64,000 nt of DNA from Locusta migratoria (lineage: Eukaryota > Arthropoda > Insecta > Orthoptera > Acrididae). Shown piece after piece: positions 54,019 through 64,000 of the stretch (its first letter is position 1; each line of letters begins with the position of its first letter). The notes beneath the pieces are model-generated. The model was not told the origin of the DNA. It did no database searches and saw nothing but the letters and a program-made list of their open reading frames with translations. Made by a program: the position numbers and the translations under genes. The stretch spans positions 316,765,270-316,829,269 of the forward strand of contig CM048744.1 of NCBI GenBank assembly GCA_026315105.1, given 5' to 3'.

Positions 54019-55650
54019 CTCCAAATCGTGACCTAATGTTCTCACTGAGTGTTTCTAACAGAGGGTAGCAAAATGTTTTTAAAAAGTTGACTTCAGGTGA
54101 ATCATATTCAGGATTAACATCTCCTCCTCCTATCTTTTGTGGAAGTTTTCTTTTGCGTTGAACTGTTGGCCCCTCAAAGCCATGTCTTTCACAAAAATCA
54201 ATTGCTTCAGTTAAAAACTTTTGGACTCTTCTTCATTTCTCAAAAAATTTATGGACATAGCTACGCTGTCAGCAACCTGGAGTAGTTCATGAATGGATAC
54301 ATCATGATTCTCAATGTACTTTGAAAGAATGTTAGTTTTTCAAAAAAGTACTTCATAGATTCAATACAAAAATAAACTCAAACTTGGTAATACTTGTGAT
54401 CAATCCGTGAGCATTTCCACCAGTTATGGAGTCAGTAGCTTCAATATTTTCCAGAGTGTGCAGTATATCTATTAAGTGTTGTTGAACTGCTCGCAAGGTT
54501 TCATATCTGCTGCTAAATCTTGTGTCACAGTGCTTTCAAGGACAAATCCTTATTTATTCCTTCTTTGATTGCACATGCTGCACTTTTTACTGTGGCAAAT
54601 ACTGCATGTCTTTTAGACGAAGCCTCAATAAAACAGTATATTTGTTGGACTGTGCTAAAAACGTTGCGAACAGAAGGAATGTTTTTAGATGCATCGGCAA
54701 GTGCAAGATTTAGAGAATGCATACAGCATCTCGAGTTTCATCAACAATCACGGAGAAATGTTTCGATTTTTTAGCATCATCAAATATGTACTGCCTGGCC
54801 AAATTTGCCATGATTTCAATCATTTCATTTTGAACATCGTGATGATCATAATTGAAAAACTTATCTCTGTCTAAAAATTTTTGTTTTAATAAAGAGTTTT
54901 TCGTTGATCTCAGCTTCAATAACTCGACATAATTACCCCTGTTATCAGAGTCCTCATTTTCTCTATGACCCCGAAGTGCTATTCCCTGCTTGGCCATGAA
55001 AAGTAGGGACTGGAATAAAATTTTCAGATAATCACGATTTTTTTAACTTCTTCTTGATGATGTGTTGATTTTTGCTTACCACACTTTCGTTACTTATAAA
55101 ACCTTCCTGCCAACGTTGAAGAGCATTGAGGTGAGAAGAAGTTTTTCGTGCTCTCTATAGTGTTGGACTGCTTTTTTCCAGTTTTTAAACCCATTAGATT
55201 TGAATGTTTCATCATAACAACCTGTGGAACCGAAAAAACGACATGGGAAGCAAAAAGCTTTATCAGCAGCAACACTGTATTCTAACCAATTGTAATTTGT
55301 GTACCACATACTTCTAAACTTTGTACCCTTTGTTTCTGGGTACTTATCAATAATAGGTTGAAAAGGACCATTTTAAAAAAAATTGTGATGCTGCTTGTCT
55401 ACCATGAATTGGATCTCTTGGTTCAAATTGCAGCTGAGAAGGACTATTAGACTGAGTAGTCTTACTTACAGGCAATACACTCTCAGCATATGTTCCACCA
55501 TAATTCCCACTAACAACTATGTTACAATCAGTTTTAAAAGTATACAAGTGTTACTACGCTAAAAAGTGAATAATTTAATAATATCTTTCCCAGAAAGTGG
55601 GGGGGGGGGCAACTGCCGCCCTGCTCCCGCCCCCCTAATCGCCGCCACTG
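53188..55650 (-). mobile_element. complete but inactive hAT element
   Basis: The ends are CAGTGGCGGCGATT (53188) and AATCGCCGCCACTG (55650), each followed inward by a G- or C-rich tract. The 8-bp duplication GGTTTGGG lies at 53180-53187 and 55651-55658. Both features are standard for hAT. It encodes the broken transposase on the minus strand. Confidence 0.93.
53495..55550 (-). pseudogene. hAT transposase (TTF-zinc-finger/ZMYM-like), fragmented
   Basis: From the right: a TTF-type zinc-finger region AADKAFCFPCRFFGSTGCYD and NWKKAVQHYREHEK (55094-55309), then the RNase-H-like core FSVIVDETRDAVCIL near 54715-54760 with the DET motif, preceded by MIEIMANLARQYI. The C-terminal dimerisation block is SILVSTATTERYFNVLKRIK and LQDRLTHLAILAIEKD (53560-53700). 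Frameshifts and stops occur at several places and a 31-nt poly-T (53988-54018) interrupts the frame. The protein resembles the insect zinc-finger MYM-type hAT group. Confidence 0.85.
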
Positions 55651-55658
55651 GGTTTGGG

Positions 55659-56092
55659 TAGGGGAGAGGAGATGGACAGATCGTGGCGTGTTGATTAGAT
55701 CGACAGAGGAGGGAGTGAGGAGATAAGATGGATTGGAATAAGTAAATACTCGAGCCGATCACTTTGTGTTTGCAGAACTGTGTATAGTTCCATACACCGT
55801 ATTTTATCGCATAAGCTCCCCCCTCGCATATTCCCCTCCCCTACGATTTTTCATAATTAAAAAATTATTTTATTAATATCGCGCATAATTCCCTCTCCTG
55901 GTTCGTTCTAACAGGAGCGGCCTTCAAATAACTTGATAATGGACGCAGCGGTACTGCCACGAACAAATATTTCCATTGTCACAACATACAGTAAATTTGA
56001 AACGTTAAGCCGCAGACATATTTCTAGGTCAGTTTGCTACAAGTCGTCATAATGGAGAATATTCAAACTACACGGCAAAATTTAAACTAAAT
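55659..56092. other. unassigned sequence upstream of HTH ORF
   Basis: ATTTTATCGCATAAGC and CTCGCATATTCCCC near 55800-55850 may be the end of the element that encodes the following helix-turn-helix, but no inverted partner was found. Confidence 0.3.
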
Positions 56093-56240
56093 ATGTTATC
56101 TTACGCCGATAGAAACGGAGTAAAAGCTGCAGGAAGGCATTTCTCCGTCGATCCTAATTCAATACGGTATTGGCGGAGACAAAAAGATAAACTCGTGGCT
56201 GCAAAGGCAAGCTCCAGATCTTTCCGTGGGCCTTGTGTTA
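56070..56240 (+). pseudogene. helix-turn-helix domain (Brinker/CENP-B-like N-terminus), partial
   Basis: The frame reads YTAKFKLNMLSYADRNGVKA, then AGRHFSVDPNSIRYWRRQKD, then KASSRSFRGP. This matches the short helix-turn-helix at the N-terminus of pogo/jerky-like proteins (FKL.VI.YA..HGNRAA...F.V....VR.WRKQ...L). After FRGP the similarity stops at about 56230 and the rest of the ORF to 56332 looks unrelated. It could be a transposon N-terminus or a host first exon. No DDE domain follows. Confidence 0.5.
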
Positions 56241-56332
56241 AGAAAATAAATACCGATACAGTAAGTTTAACATTAGTTGCGACTTCTGACGTTTGGCTTG
56301 TCGGGGTGAAGGAGACGCCGTTGCCCAGGTAA

Positions 56333-56635
56333 CAGCAATAGTGAGCCGGCTTTTTCCACTCCCGCCGCCACCGGCTCGGGCTTGTGAGGCACCGCTGTTG
56401 CCAAAGCTTGTGTAAACAGTAGCACGTGGTGTCGCGCGGTGGCCCTTTGCGTTCTCTATCCTGCCTTGTTGTGTCCTACAGACAAAGAATGTTTCCAGGC
56501 GCCAGCGTGGCGTCAGATGTTGCCGGCTGGAAACTATGCGAACCCTCCACTCGCTCCGCACCGTCATGTCAAAAGTCGCAACTAATTTAAACGCACTGTA
56601 GGTACCATTTTTTCACAATTTGCCGTATACCGGAT
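56333..56635. other. GC-rich unassigned sequence
   Basis: No recognisable motif; ORFs here appear compositional. Confidence 0.3.
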
Positions 56636-57508
56636 ATGGTGGAGACATGGCTTAGCCACAGCCTAAGGGATGTTTCCAGATGTATCCTTTCTTCCAGGAG
56701 TGCTAGTCTTGCGTGTTTGCAAGAGAGCTTCTGTGAAGTTTGGAAAGTAGGAGGCGAGGTACTGGCGGAAGTAAAGTTGTGGGGCGGCATCGTGAGTCGT
56801 GTCGGGGTAGCTCAGTCGGTAGAGCGCTTGCCCGCGAAAGGCAAAGGTCCCAGGTTCGAGTCCCGGTTCCGGCACGCAATTTTAATCTGCCAGGAAGTTT
56901 CATATCAGCGCACACTCCGCTGCAGAGTGAAAGTTTCATTCTGGAAACATCCCTTAGGCTGTGGCTAAGCCATGTCTCCACCATATCCTTCTTCCAGGAG
57001 TGCTAGTCTTGCGTGTTTGCAAGAGAGCTTCTGTGAAGTTTGGAAAGTAGGAGGCGAGGTACTGGCGGAAGTAAAGTTGTGGGGCGGCATCGTGAGTCGT
57101 GTCGGGGTAGCTCAGTCGGTAGAGCGCTTGCCCGCGAAAGGCAAAGGTCCCAGGTTCGAGTCCCGGTTCCGGCACGCAATTTTAATCTGCCAGGAAGTTT
57201 CATATCAGCGCACACTCCGCTGCAGAGTGAAAGTTTCATTCTGGAAACATCCCTTAGGCTGTGGCTAAGCCATGTCTCCACCATATCCTTTCTTCCAGGA
57301 GTGCTAGTCTTGCGTGTTTGCAAGAGAGCTTCTGTGAAGTTTGGAAAGTAGGAGGCGAGGTACTGGCGGAAGTAAAGTTGTGGGGCGGCATCGTGAGTCG
57401 TGTCGGCGTAGCTCAGTCGGTAGAGCGCTTGCCCGCGAAAGGCAAAGGTCCCAGGTCCGAGTCCCGGTTCCGGCACGCAATTTTAATCTGCCAGGAAGTT
57501 TCAAAAAT
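56636..57508 (+). repeat. tandem array of a ~300-bp tRNA-like unit (about 2.9 copies)
   Basis: TGCTAGTCTTGCGTGTTTGC recurs at about 56701, 57001 and 57302. The units are nearly identical: the first pair is offset by 300 bp, the second by 301. Each unit contains a tRNA-like module (56803-56875, 57103-57175, 57404-57476) with GCTCAGTCGGTAGAGCGC, a CGCGAAA loop and GGTTCGAGTCC (GGTCCGAGTCC in copy 3). A 5' acceptor GTCGGGG can pair with TTCCGGC. The loop has G where tRNAs need T33, so these are likely SINE-derived. The left edge begins with an inverted piece (56638-56680). Confidence 0.85.
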
Positions 57509-58018
57509 GTATTAATTGACAACTGTGTAGCGAGTTCGTAAAAACTGGTCTCTCATTTTCAACTTATTTGTCTCTGAAGACACCTGGAGCAACAGCTGAT
57601 GTGGACAGTGTTCTCCATCACAAATATTTTATGGACTACGAAAACATATTTAGTGTGCACGATGTGAAGAAAGTAATTGTAATAACAACTCATTTTAACA
57701 ATACCTCATGTGGTGTTTATTATGTGAAAATACCGACCTCCGGAATGATACACATTCTTCTGCAAAATATAATTCACAGAGAAATACGTAAAGTGCATGA
57801 GTAATCATACCTGTCTGTCTTGCTTGACTGCATGTGAGAACTATAAAAGAGAAAGTATTTCTTTAACTAGTAATACAATGTATTTGGGTTTTAGTTGTGC
57901 GAGTAGTTCTGTTCTAAAAATTGAAATGTTTGTAAGTCTATTGAACCAAACTGCTGAGGTCACCAGTTCCCAGACTTGTAATCTACTTAAACACACTTAC
58001 ACTAAAGGCAACACACAT
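57509..58018. other. unassigned sequence
   Basis: ORFs at 57568-57804 and 57797-58210 have no recognisable family. Confidence 0.35.
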
Positions 58019-58110
58019 CCGTGGCCGGGGAAGGACTCTAACCTCCGACAGCAATCGAGCAAACGCCCCGCAGCAAAGGCCTTAGAACGCTCGGCCACTC
58101 CACCGCGGCG
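58019..58110 (-). repeat. tRNA-like SINE head fragment
   Basis: The minus strand reads CGCCGCGGTGGAGTGGCCGA, then CGGAGGTTAGAGTCC and CCCCGGCCACGG, the tRNA-like head of a SINE. No tail was seen. Confidence 0.65.
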
Positions 58111-58417
58111 AGTATCTGTTGGGTTAATTTTTGTATTAGCATCTGACTTGGTATGTCTTATTCACTGCGATTACATTATATGTAGTTTGTACTGTCCCAA
58201 AAACACGTAATTCCTATGCTTGTCCCGTTGATTTCATGTTCTTTAAGCAATTAAATACGTTTCCTGTTGTGGTAACAGTTTTCTACAATAAGTGATTTCG
58301 AGCAAAAGTAAATACGAGAACCACCGGATACGACACGTTAGCCTGGGAAGCAGAGGGGGGGGGGGGGAGGGAGAAACACTACCTTTGTTAGAATTCGTGT
58401 GTTTATGTATGCATTAA

Positions 58418-59770
58418 CCCTTTCCGGCCCAGTGGTTTTAGTCTGAAATCACGTTTTTACTTTGCCGGATTTTCCAGCTTGAAACTACCACCACAAATAG
58501 ATTTCTGGTTACATCTAGCATAAGCGCCAGCTACTTGTTGCAGTAGTGAAGCAGTTTTTGTCAGGTAAAAGTCTTATTTGTGGAGCGCTGCGTCGAGTAC
58601 AAGTGCTTTCGACGCAGACTGCACAATAAAATACGTTGTTACATCTATACAGCGGATAGTTGGAATTCTTATACACCATTTTATGATGTTTGTAAGATGA
58701 TTTTATTGATAACTATAATATAAAGTTGGTGGTTACAGAATGAAACCACTGGGACGTAACGACTTCAATAACGGTAAATCTACAGATTGCTTTTTCTTTT
58801 ATTCTTTACAGCATATCAGCATGGATAATAGACCACCATCAAGAGTAAAGCAGAATTTCAGAGCTTGTGGCCTGAGCACAAATATGCTTATGTATACTTT
58901 CTGAAATTCTAATTGATACTGAACCATCTGCTTCAGAAATTGAAAGTGAATCAGACAGACAAATTGATGGACAACTTCGACTTCTTTCACCTGATGAGAC
59001 CGTAGCTGAATTTGAAGATGTTGACGATGAAGGTGTGTGCTGAAAGTTACTCTTCTCGTAAGTAGTGGTAACAATGACGACTATGTGATGTTTGTGACAA
59101 TACAGACCTAAAAGAGCGTACTGAAGGGTGCAACAGATATGGGTGCAACAGATACTGTCAAATGAAAAACTGAGTTTTCAAAGGAACATGGTTCAAATAT
59201 CCCTTCTTACAAATCAAGCCCCACTGAAAACTGTCGTAACAGCACAGTGGTTTCACTACGAACCCACCTAGAATATTTTATTGTCGAACACAAATTTTAG
59301 TGTTATTACACTATATTGTTGCTTTTTGAGACAAAAAAAGTATATCTCGGAAGAATTTGTTGTAGTTTTCTTCGTATGTTTATCCATGATTCTCAAAGGT
59401 TTAATGCTTTAGGTAAAGGCAACAGTGTCACACGCATCGGTAGCCATCTGTTTCCCGTATTTCTATTTTGGAAATCTGGTCACCCTAGCCTAGGGACTGG
59501 TGGCCAGAGCAGTCAAGTCCAGAGAAACATTACCACCCAAAATGGAAAACTAATGCAATTATGTGGCTAATAGGACACTACAACAGCTACGTCATAAATA
59601 AACTAGGCGGTGACAGTATTATAGATTTTATAACACACATGGAAACTGAGTACGTCAAGTTGTGTAAATATGAAGATCACAAGAAGAAATTTCAAAATGC
59701 ACTTCATACAATTTTTAACAGGACAAGCATAGGCTAGTGGTGTGTCAAATATTAAATACATGGCTGTATA
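58418..59770 (+). mobile_element. possible piggyBac relic
   Basis: TTAA at 58414-58417 is followed by CCCTTTCCGGCCCAGTGG, a piggyBac-like start. The coding traces are an acidic N-terminal block EPSASEIESESDRQIDG and DETVAEFEDVDDEG (58920-59040), typical of piggyBac transposases but not specific, and weakly matching blocks to 59700. No 3' terminal repeat with TTAA was found. Confidence 0.35.
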
Positions 59771-60009
59771 GAAAATGGGCAAAGCACCAGCGACATATGT
59801 GATATATGGAGGGACACCTGAATTATGAAAACACCCTGAAAAGGAAAAACGAAAACAAAAGAATAAAAACGAAGGAGCAGCTCAGTGGTTTTTTTGTATT
59901 TTTATTTTATTTTATTTTTTATTTTATTTTTATTTATGTGTATATAGTTTTTCTTCTTCTTGTGAAATGTGAACGAAAAAAGCATTATCTTACTTACTGT
60001 TTGCTATTA
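59771..60009. other. unassigned T-rich sequence
   Basis: A T/A-rich run at 59888-59935; nothing else recognised. Confidence 0.4.
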
Positions 60010-60960
60010 CTGTAACAGTTGTTCTTCTGGTCTTCAGTCCGCAGCCTGGTATGATGCAGCTCTCCACGCTAACTTGTCCTGTGCAAGTCTCTTCATCTGA
60101 GAATACTTTCGGCAACCTACGTCCCTCTGAATCTGCTTACTGTATTCGTCCCTCGGTCTCCCTCTACGATTTTTACCCCCACACACTTCATTCTAATGTT
60201 AAGTTGACGATTCCTTGATGTCTCAGGATGTGTCCCACTAACCTATCCTCTTAGTCAGAATACGCCGGAAATTCCTTTTCTAACCAATTCTGTTGAGCAC
60301 CTCCTCATTAGTTATGTGATTTATCCATCTAATTTTCGTCATTCGTCTGTAGCACCACATTTCAAAAGCTTCTACCATCTCTTTGTCTGAACTCCTTATT
60401 GTCCACGTTTCACTTCCATACAATGGAACACTCCAGACAAATGCCTTCAGAAAGGACTTCCTAACATTTAAACTAATATTGGATGTCAACAAGTCTCGCT
60501 TCTTCAGAAACGCTTTTCTTCCCATAGCCATTCTGCATTTTATATCTTCTTTACTTCGGCCATCAGAAGTTATTTTGCTACCCAAGTAACAAAACTCGTC
60601 TACTACTTTTATTACCTCATTACCTAATTTAATTCCTTCAGCGTCGCCTGATTTTCTGACATTGCATTCCATTACCTTCGTTTTACTCTTTTTAATGTTC
60701 ATCTTGTATCTTCCTTTCAAGACATTGTCCATTCCATTCAATTGTTCTTCCAGATCCTTTGCGGTCTCTGACAGGATTACTATGTCATCGGCAAACCGCA
60801 AAGTTTTTATTTCTTCTCCCTGCACTTTAATGCCCTCTCCAAATTTCTCCTTGCATTCCTTCACTGCTTGCTCAATGTACAGATTTAACAACAATGGCGA
60901 AAGGCTACAACCCTGCCTTACTCCCTTCCCAACCTTGCGTCCATTTCATGCCCTTTGACT
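60010..60960 (-). pseudogene. RTE-type LINE, 5'-truncated copy
   Basis: The minus-strand frame (60280-60894) reads LLNLYIEQAVKECKEKFGEG, LRFADDIVILSETAKDLEEQ, DEFCYLGSKITSDGRSKEDI and WCYRRMTKIRWINHITNEEV. This is the RT C-terminal half of the same family as the full-length LINE at 40.8 kb; the FADD motif is intact. After LNRIG the frame breaks and the C-terminal tail is in other frames down to about 60020. The 5' end stops at about 60960, beside the Harbinger element. Confidence 0.9.
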
Positions 60961-61090
60961 CTAAAGGCTAGTCTACACGACGATACTAGGTTGCGACACT
61001 TTCAGGAAATGAATTGCGCGCAACTGGTTTCGTGTATGTCTGTAGACACGGCGCTAATACTATACACTTCAGTTTCGTTGTTTTATGTGT

Positions 61091-61489
61091 GCCGTCGAAG
61101 TACAATGAAAGTTTCGGTATCTGTAAGAGTTGTGGCGGAGTTATTGCTTCTCTGTATGAAATCACTGCATAAGACTAAACACAAAGACAATAAAAAACGT
61201 GTTTGGGTTTGTGACTGGATTAAAAAAAGACGTCATCTCGGTTGCTTAGCGACCTTGTTGAAAGAAATTGTGATTGTAACCCTAAAGCTATTTTAATCAA
61301 CTTAGAATGTCACCAGAGCAGTTTACGTTCCTTTTAAACAGAGTTAGTAATGCAATAAAGAAACAAGATACTGTTATGCGTGAATCATTGTTACCAGAAC
61401 TGAAATTACAAATTGCATTACGTTTCTTGCCAATAGATATTCGTCTCTGCAGTACCTGTACCGTGTTTCGAAATCCACAATTGCCATAG
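61091..61489 (+). pseudogene. Harbinger transposase, N-terminal fragment
   Basis: First frame: KKRVWVCDWIKKRRHLGCLA followed by TLLKEI. It matches the start of PIF-type transposases (R.WV..W...R...G....L..EL). Second frame from 61307: MSPEQFTFLLNRVSNAIKKQ, DTVMRESLLPELKLQIALRF and LPIDIR, matching M.PE.F..LL..V...I.KQ.T.MR.....E.L...LRFLA. The two parts are separated by a stop and frameshift near 61290. The DDE catalytic region is deleted. Confidence 0.75.
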
Positions 61490-61645
61490 TTCATTTGTAT
61501 AAATATTTGGAATTGAATGAATTTTAGTCTGCAATTCACTAATCGTCAACCCATCAATATTTAATTCACGAATAATTGCTTCAAGAGCACTAACACGCCG
61601 CTGCTTAAAATCGCACAAACACCTATCCATCGCATACAAGCTCAA
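61440..61645 (-). pseudogene. MADF/Myb-like protein fragment of Harbinger
   Basis: The minus strand reads LNIDGLTISELQTKIHSIPN followed by IYTNEL. It resembles the core of the MADF domain (T..E...KI..LR..Y..EL), which is the second, DNA-binding protein coded by many Harbinger elements. Only the end of the domain is present. Confidence 0.55.
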
Positions 61646-61845
61646 AAGCCGAATTATTTCTTCCGTTGCCCCCCTTTATGTTGTGTTTTGTTCTGTATTG
61701 GCTATAACCTAACCTAAAAACACGCGCAGTCAGTTTCACCAAAGTTTAGTTTCGCCAACGAGTTGCGCGAACGCCTGCCGCGCATGCGCAATGGCGAGTA
61801 GCGCAGTTTCATGAAACGTAGTGTCGTTGCGTAAACTAGCCTTAA

Positions 61846-62300
61846 TACTGTAACAGAGCTAATATATTAATAACTGTAAAACCTGTAAATACTGACCAAT
61901 AAAAATAATAAACGATGAAAAAATGGATTTGCACACATTTGAACATCTTTTTGGTCGCTAGACGTGCTGCCTGCGCACCCTGTACCTCGGCCTCGGCGCC
62001 TCGTTTGTTAAGAGAGCAGGGAAGTGGGCCACGCCGTCTGAGTGGCCGGGCTGCTGTAGCCGTCTGCCTTGCTCTGCTCCTCTCTACCGCCGAGCCTCAG
62101 AGCGGTGCACGGCTGCCAAGGCGACGCTCAGAAACTACCCAAGTCATCGCACGACGCAAAAAGGAAACATTTCCCAAAAAATACCAAACATATTTAGACG
62201 ACATAAATAAAATGGAGCTTTCTCCACAAGCAACCAACTACAGCAAAAATTAGTGCCCTCCTTCAACAATCAAAAGATAAATTATCAGACTCGGAAATAT
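61846..62300. other. unassigned, GC-rich at 61960-62110
   Basis: The 112-codon plus-strand ORF at 61915-62253 has no recognised domain; its middle is Ala/Arg/Leu-rich as expected from GC-rich DNA. Confidence 0.3.
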
Positions 62301-62304
62301 ACAG

Positions 62305-63402
62305 GATGTCCAGAAAAGGGCTCCCTGATTTCAAAATTAAATATCTCGATGACAAAGATCGATAGAGGAATGCAGTAAACGGTATGTTTATTGTGAAAGC
62401 TGTAAGAAGTTTATACAGCAGTTTGAAATAATAGTTACAAAAGCTGCTAGAGCGCGCGCCACGTAACTTGGCGGGTGAGGTCTGGATGCGCAGAAGCAGA
62501 GGTACGTCAAGTCACGTGACCTGCTGGCCAATAACCGTCAGTCAGTCGTTGCGCGCGCTCGAGTTCGTGTCGTACTGTGCGGAGCGACAACTGGTTTTGG
62601 CATTCTGCGTTGTGTTGTTTTTGCTAGTTATTTCGCTGCATTCAGTTGACTATGAGTGACAACTGCAAATATCAATCTGTATTACACAAACAGGCAAGAA
62701 AAATAGTGTTTCGCGTATATGAATTCTTTAGACGGGAATCGGAAGCGGCAACACTTGCTTGATGGGCATCAGTACGAAGACTGAACATGTCTCGCTAGTA
62801 ACGTTTTTAGATAGTCTCCTTGGCTTGTACAATGTCTAACATATACAATTATTCTATCATTCCATATGATATGTCATTTAAATCATTGAAAAGTATTTTA
62901 ATATCTGCTTCGAAAAATCCAGATTTCAAGGTACAATTAAGAGAAATATCTAAAATTTGTCAATTTCTAATTTATCACTTTTTTATCTTCACAAATTTAC
63001 TTTGAATTCGTAATCTGTGGTGAAAGTCTAATGTGGTTCTTCAGTAATATTGGGTAGAGTGATCTCCCTAGAAGAACTGTGTATATAATTTACAGATATT
63101 TAGTGTTAATCGACTGAGCTACGAAATGAATTTCTGTGCCGCTCAGAAAATTATGCGCCACAGTTTTCCCGACAATCAAACGAGCGTGGTTTTTCTGCAT
63201 TACACTTTTTATACAACCGTGTATGTTCAAGACTGCCCTGTATGCGGCAGCAACTTTAAAGCTGAGCAGCTGACTGCGGAATGGAACGGAGCGCAGCTAA
63301 AGCACAGTCCGGCTACGCTGCGACAGCTGGTCCCCCCACCACTACACAGTTACCTGCGCAGAAGAGCCAGTCCACCCGCCAAGTTACGTGGCGCGCGCTC
63401 TA
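62305..63402 (+). mobile_element. inverted-repeat element with HTH-coding relic
   Basis: A perfect 30-bp GC-rich inverted repeat lies at 62448-62477 and 63373-63402 (TAGAGCGCGCGCCACGTAAC core). Between them is the N-terminal transposase-like fragment at 62652-62790. The ACAGGATGTCCAGAAAAGGG at 62303 resembles the end of a mariner/Tc1-like transposon, so the true left boundary may lie there. The right boundary is not proven. Confidence 0.45.
62652..62790 (+). pseudogene. transposase-like N-terminus, relic
   Basis: MSDNCKYQSVLHKQARKIVF, then RVYEFFRRESEAATLA-stop, then WASVRRLNMSR. The pattern KQAR..VF.VY.FF..E is familiar from N-termini of insect transposon-encoded HTH proteins related to mariner/IS630. 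One stop at 62762 and the lack of a downstream frame show it is dead. Confidence 0.4.
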
Positions 63403-64000
63403 ACACATGGCGCTGTACGCTGTACACCTCTAGAGACCTGTTTTGGGAGAATACCGCCAACCGGGCGGGCGCCGCCATTGTAGGCCTATATTGCAATAGC
63501 AGCGCTATGGGCGGCGCTGTTAAATTAACATTTATGATGAAGGGAAACGGTCTGTACATCGACGTGGTATGACAGTACGTTAAGTAAACTATGAACAAAA
63601 CTTTTAATCGTTTTCTCACCTCTACTGCGAATATTAAGGAAAAATTTGTAATCTGAGATCAAGACCTTTTATTTTTGAGCAAACTAGTTGTAATTTTTTT
63701 CGTGCAAAGTTTTGTCAAAAGTAATATATGTACTAATTATAAGAGACTTTAAGTAGCTAGAGTTAACATATTTCATTTAAAGTACTGGTACTTATTAAAA
63801 TACAAATATGTAGTTTAGTTATTTAGACTGCTAAGGAAAAGAATAAAAATTGGAAATTACAAATTAATTTGTCTAAAACATTTGAAAGGTATTTTATCTA
63901 TATAGTAACAGCGTCTTAAAATACCTTCACGGCATTCATCATGCCAATACTTTTACCACCGCACTCTGCTTGGCGATTATATTTTCTCAGAAGAATATGT
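63403..64000. other. unassigned sequence to window end
   Basis: A plus-strand ORF (63126-63572) crosses the inverted repeat and has no recognised domain. The rest is AT-rich. Confidence 0.35.

Larger units (their letters stand above)
60965..61842. mobile_element. PIF/Harbinger element, deletion derivative
   Basis: The ends AGGCTAGTCTACACGACGAT and, inverted, AGGCTAGTTTACGCAACGAC pair over more than 20 bp with a few mismatches. The TAA duplication lies at 60962-60964 and 61843-61845. It retains pieces of both Harbinger proteins (transposase N-terminus and a MADF-like DNA-binding protein) facing each other. Confidence 0.85.

Noticed and set aside
56803..57476. Three candidate functional tRNA genes
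   Set aside because: The anticodon loop CGCGAAA lacks T33, the T-arm has a mismatch, and the modules are part of a 300-bp SINE-like repeat that also occurs elsewhere.
61915..62253. 112-codon ORF as a possible host gene
   Set aside because: Start and middle are GC-composition-driven, no recognised domain, and transposon relics lie on both sides.
63126..63572. 148-codon ORF as a gene
   Set aside because: It runs across the right inverted-repeat arm and shows no domain; similar compositional ORFs exist on the other strand.

Overview
This window looks like insect nuclear DNA from a large, repeat-swollen genome. An orthopteran (locust/grasshopper type) is my best guess. That is an inference from the mix of abundant tRNA-headed SINEs, RTE-type LINEs, Penelope-like elements (PLEs) and mariner/Tc1 relics. 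No host gene with a recognisable full-length product could be found. Nearly every meaningful ORF is a transposable-element gene, and almost all are broken.

Layout. 0-5 kb: a foldback element, a decayed mariner (D,D34D transposase) and the C-terminal end of a LINE. 5.27-10.03 kb: one large inverted-repeat element (44-bp ends, TAA target duplication) with a PLE-tail palindrome and a second 1.4-kb element with 43-bp perfect ends nested inside. 10-21 kb: a GC-rich island, a palindromic tRNA-like element, two complementary deletion derivatives of one IS630/Tc1-like family, LINE and PLE fragments, a deleted mariner and several SINEs. 21-31 kb: foldbacks, a Copia tail, tRNA-derived palindromes, a poly(A)-tailed retrocopy of an unidentified gene and a PLE endonuclease fragment. 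31.1-36.6 kb: a decayed Gypsy-type retrotransposon on the minus strand with a SINE inserted in its reverse transcriptase. 37-40 kb: a mariner with a SINE in it, then two palindromes made from PLE tails with hammerhead-ribozyme-like cores. 40.76-44.04 kb: a nearly intact RTE-type LINE whose long ORF has a single in-frame stop. 44-49 kb: a SINE, a hammerhead-like motif, a second LINE carrying a composite SINE, and a PLE with RT and GIY-YIG endonuclease. 49-64 kb: microsatellites, SINEs, a complete but broken hAT element, a 3-copy tandem array of a tRNA-containing 300-bp unit, piggyBac, RTE and Harbinger relics, and a GC-rich inverted-repeat element.

The elements form a readable insertion history. 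The SINE family that starts GCCGGCCGCGGTGG and ends in ACATTTGAACATTT sits inside mariner, Gypsy, LINE and palindromic elements, usually with clear 9-16 bp target duplications, so it is among the youngest layers.

Most notable: (1) a SINE at 46.5 kb that carries 97 nt matching the 3' flank of another SINE 2.1 kb away and then a second SINE tail, which suggests 3' transduction plus template switching; (2) hammerhead-ribozyme-like motifs in PLE-derived sequence, two of them with intact CTGAAGA/GAAA/GTC cores; (3) repeated head-to-head palindromes and a tandem array built from tRNA-like SINE heads; (4) an RTE LINE one nonsense codon away from an open frame.
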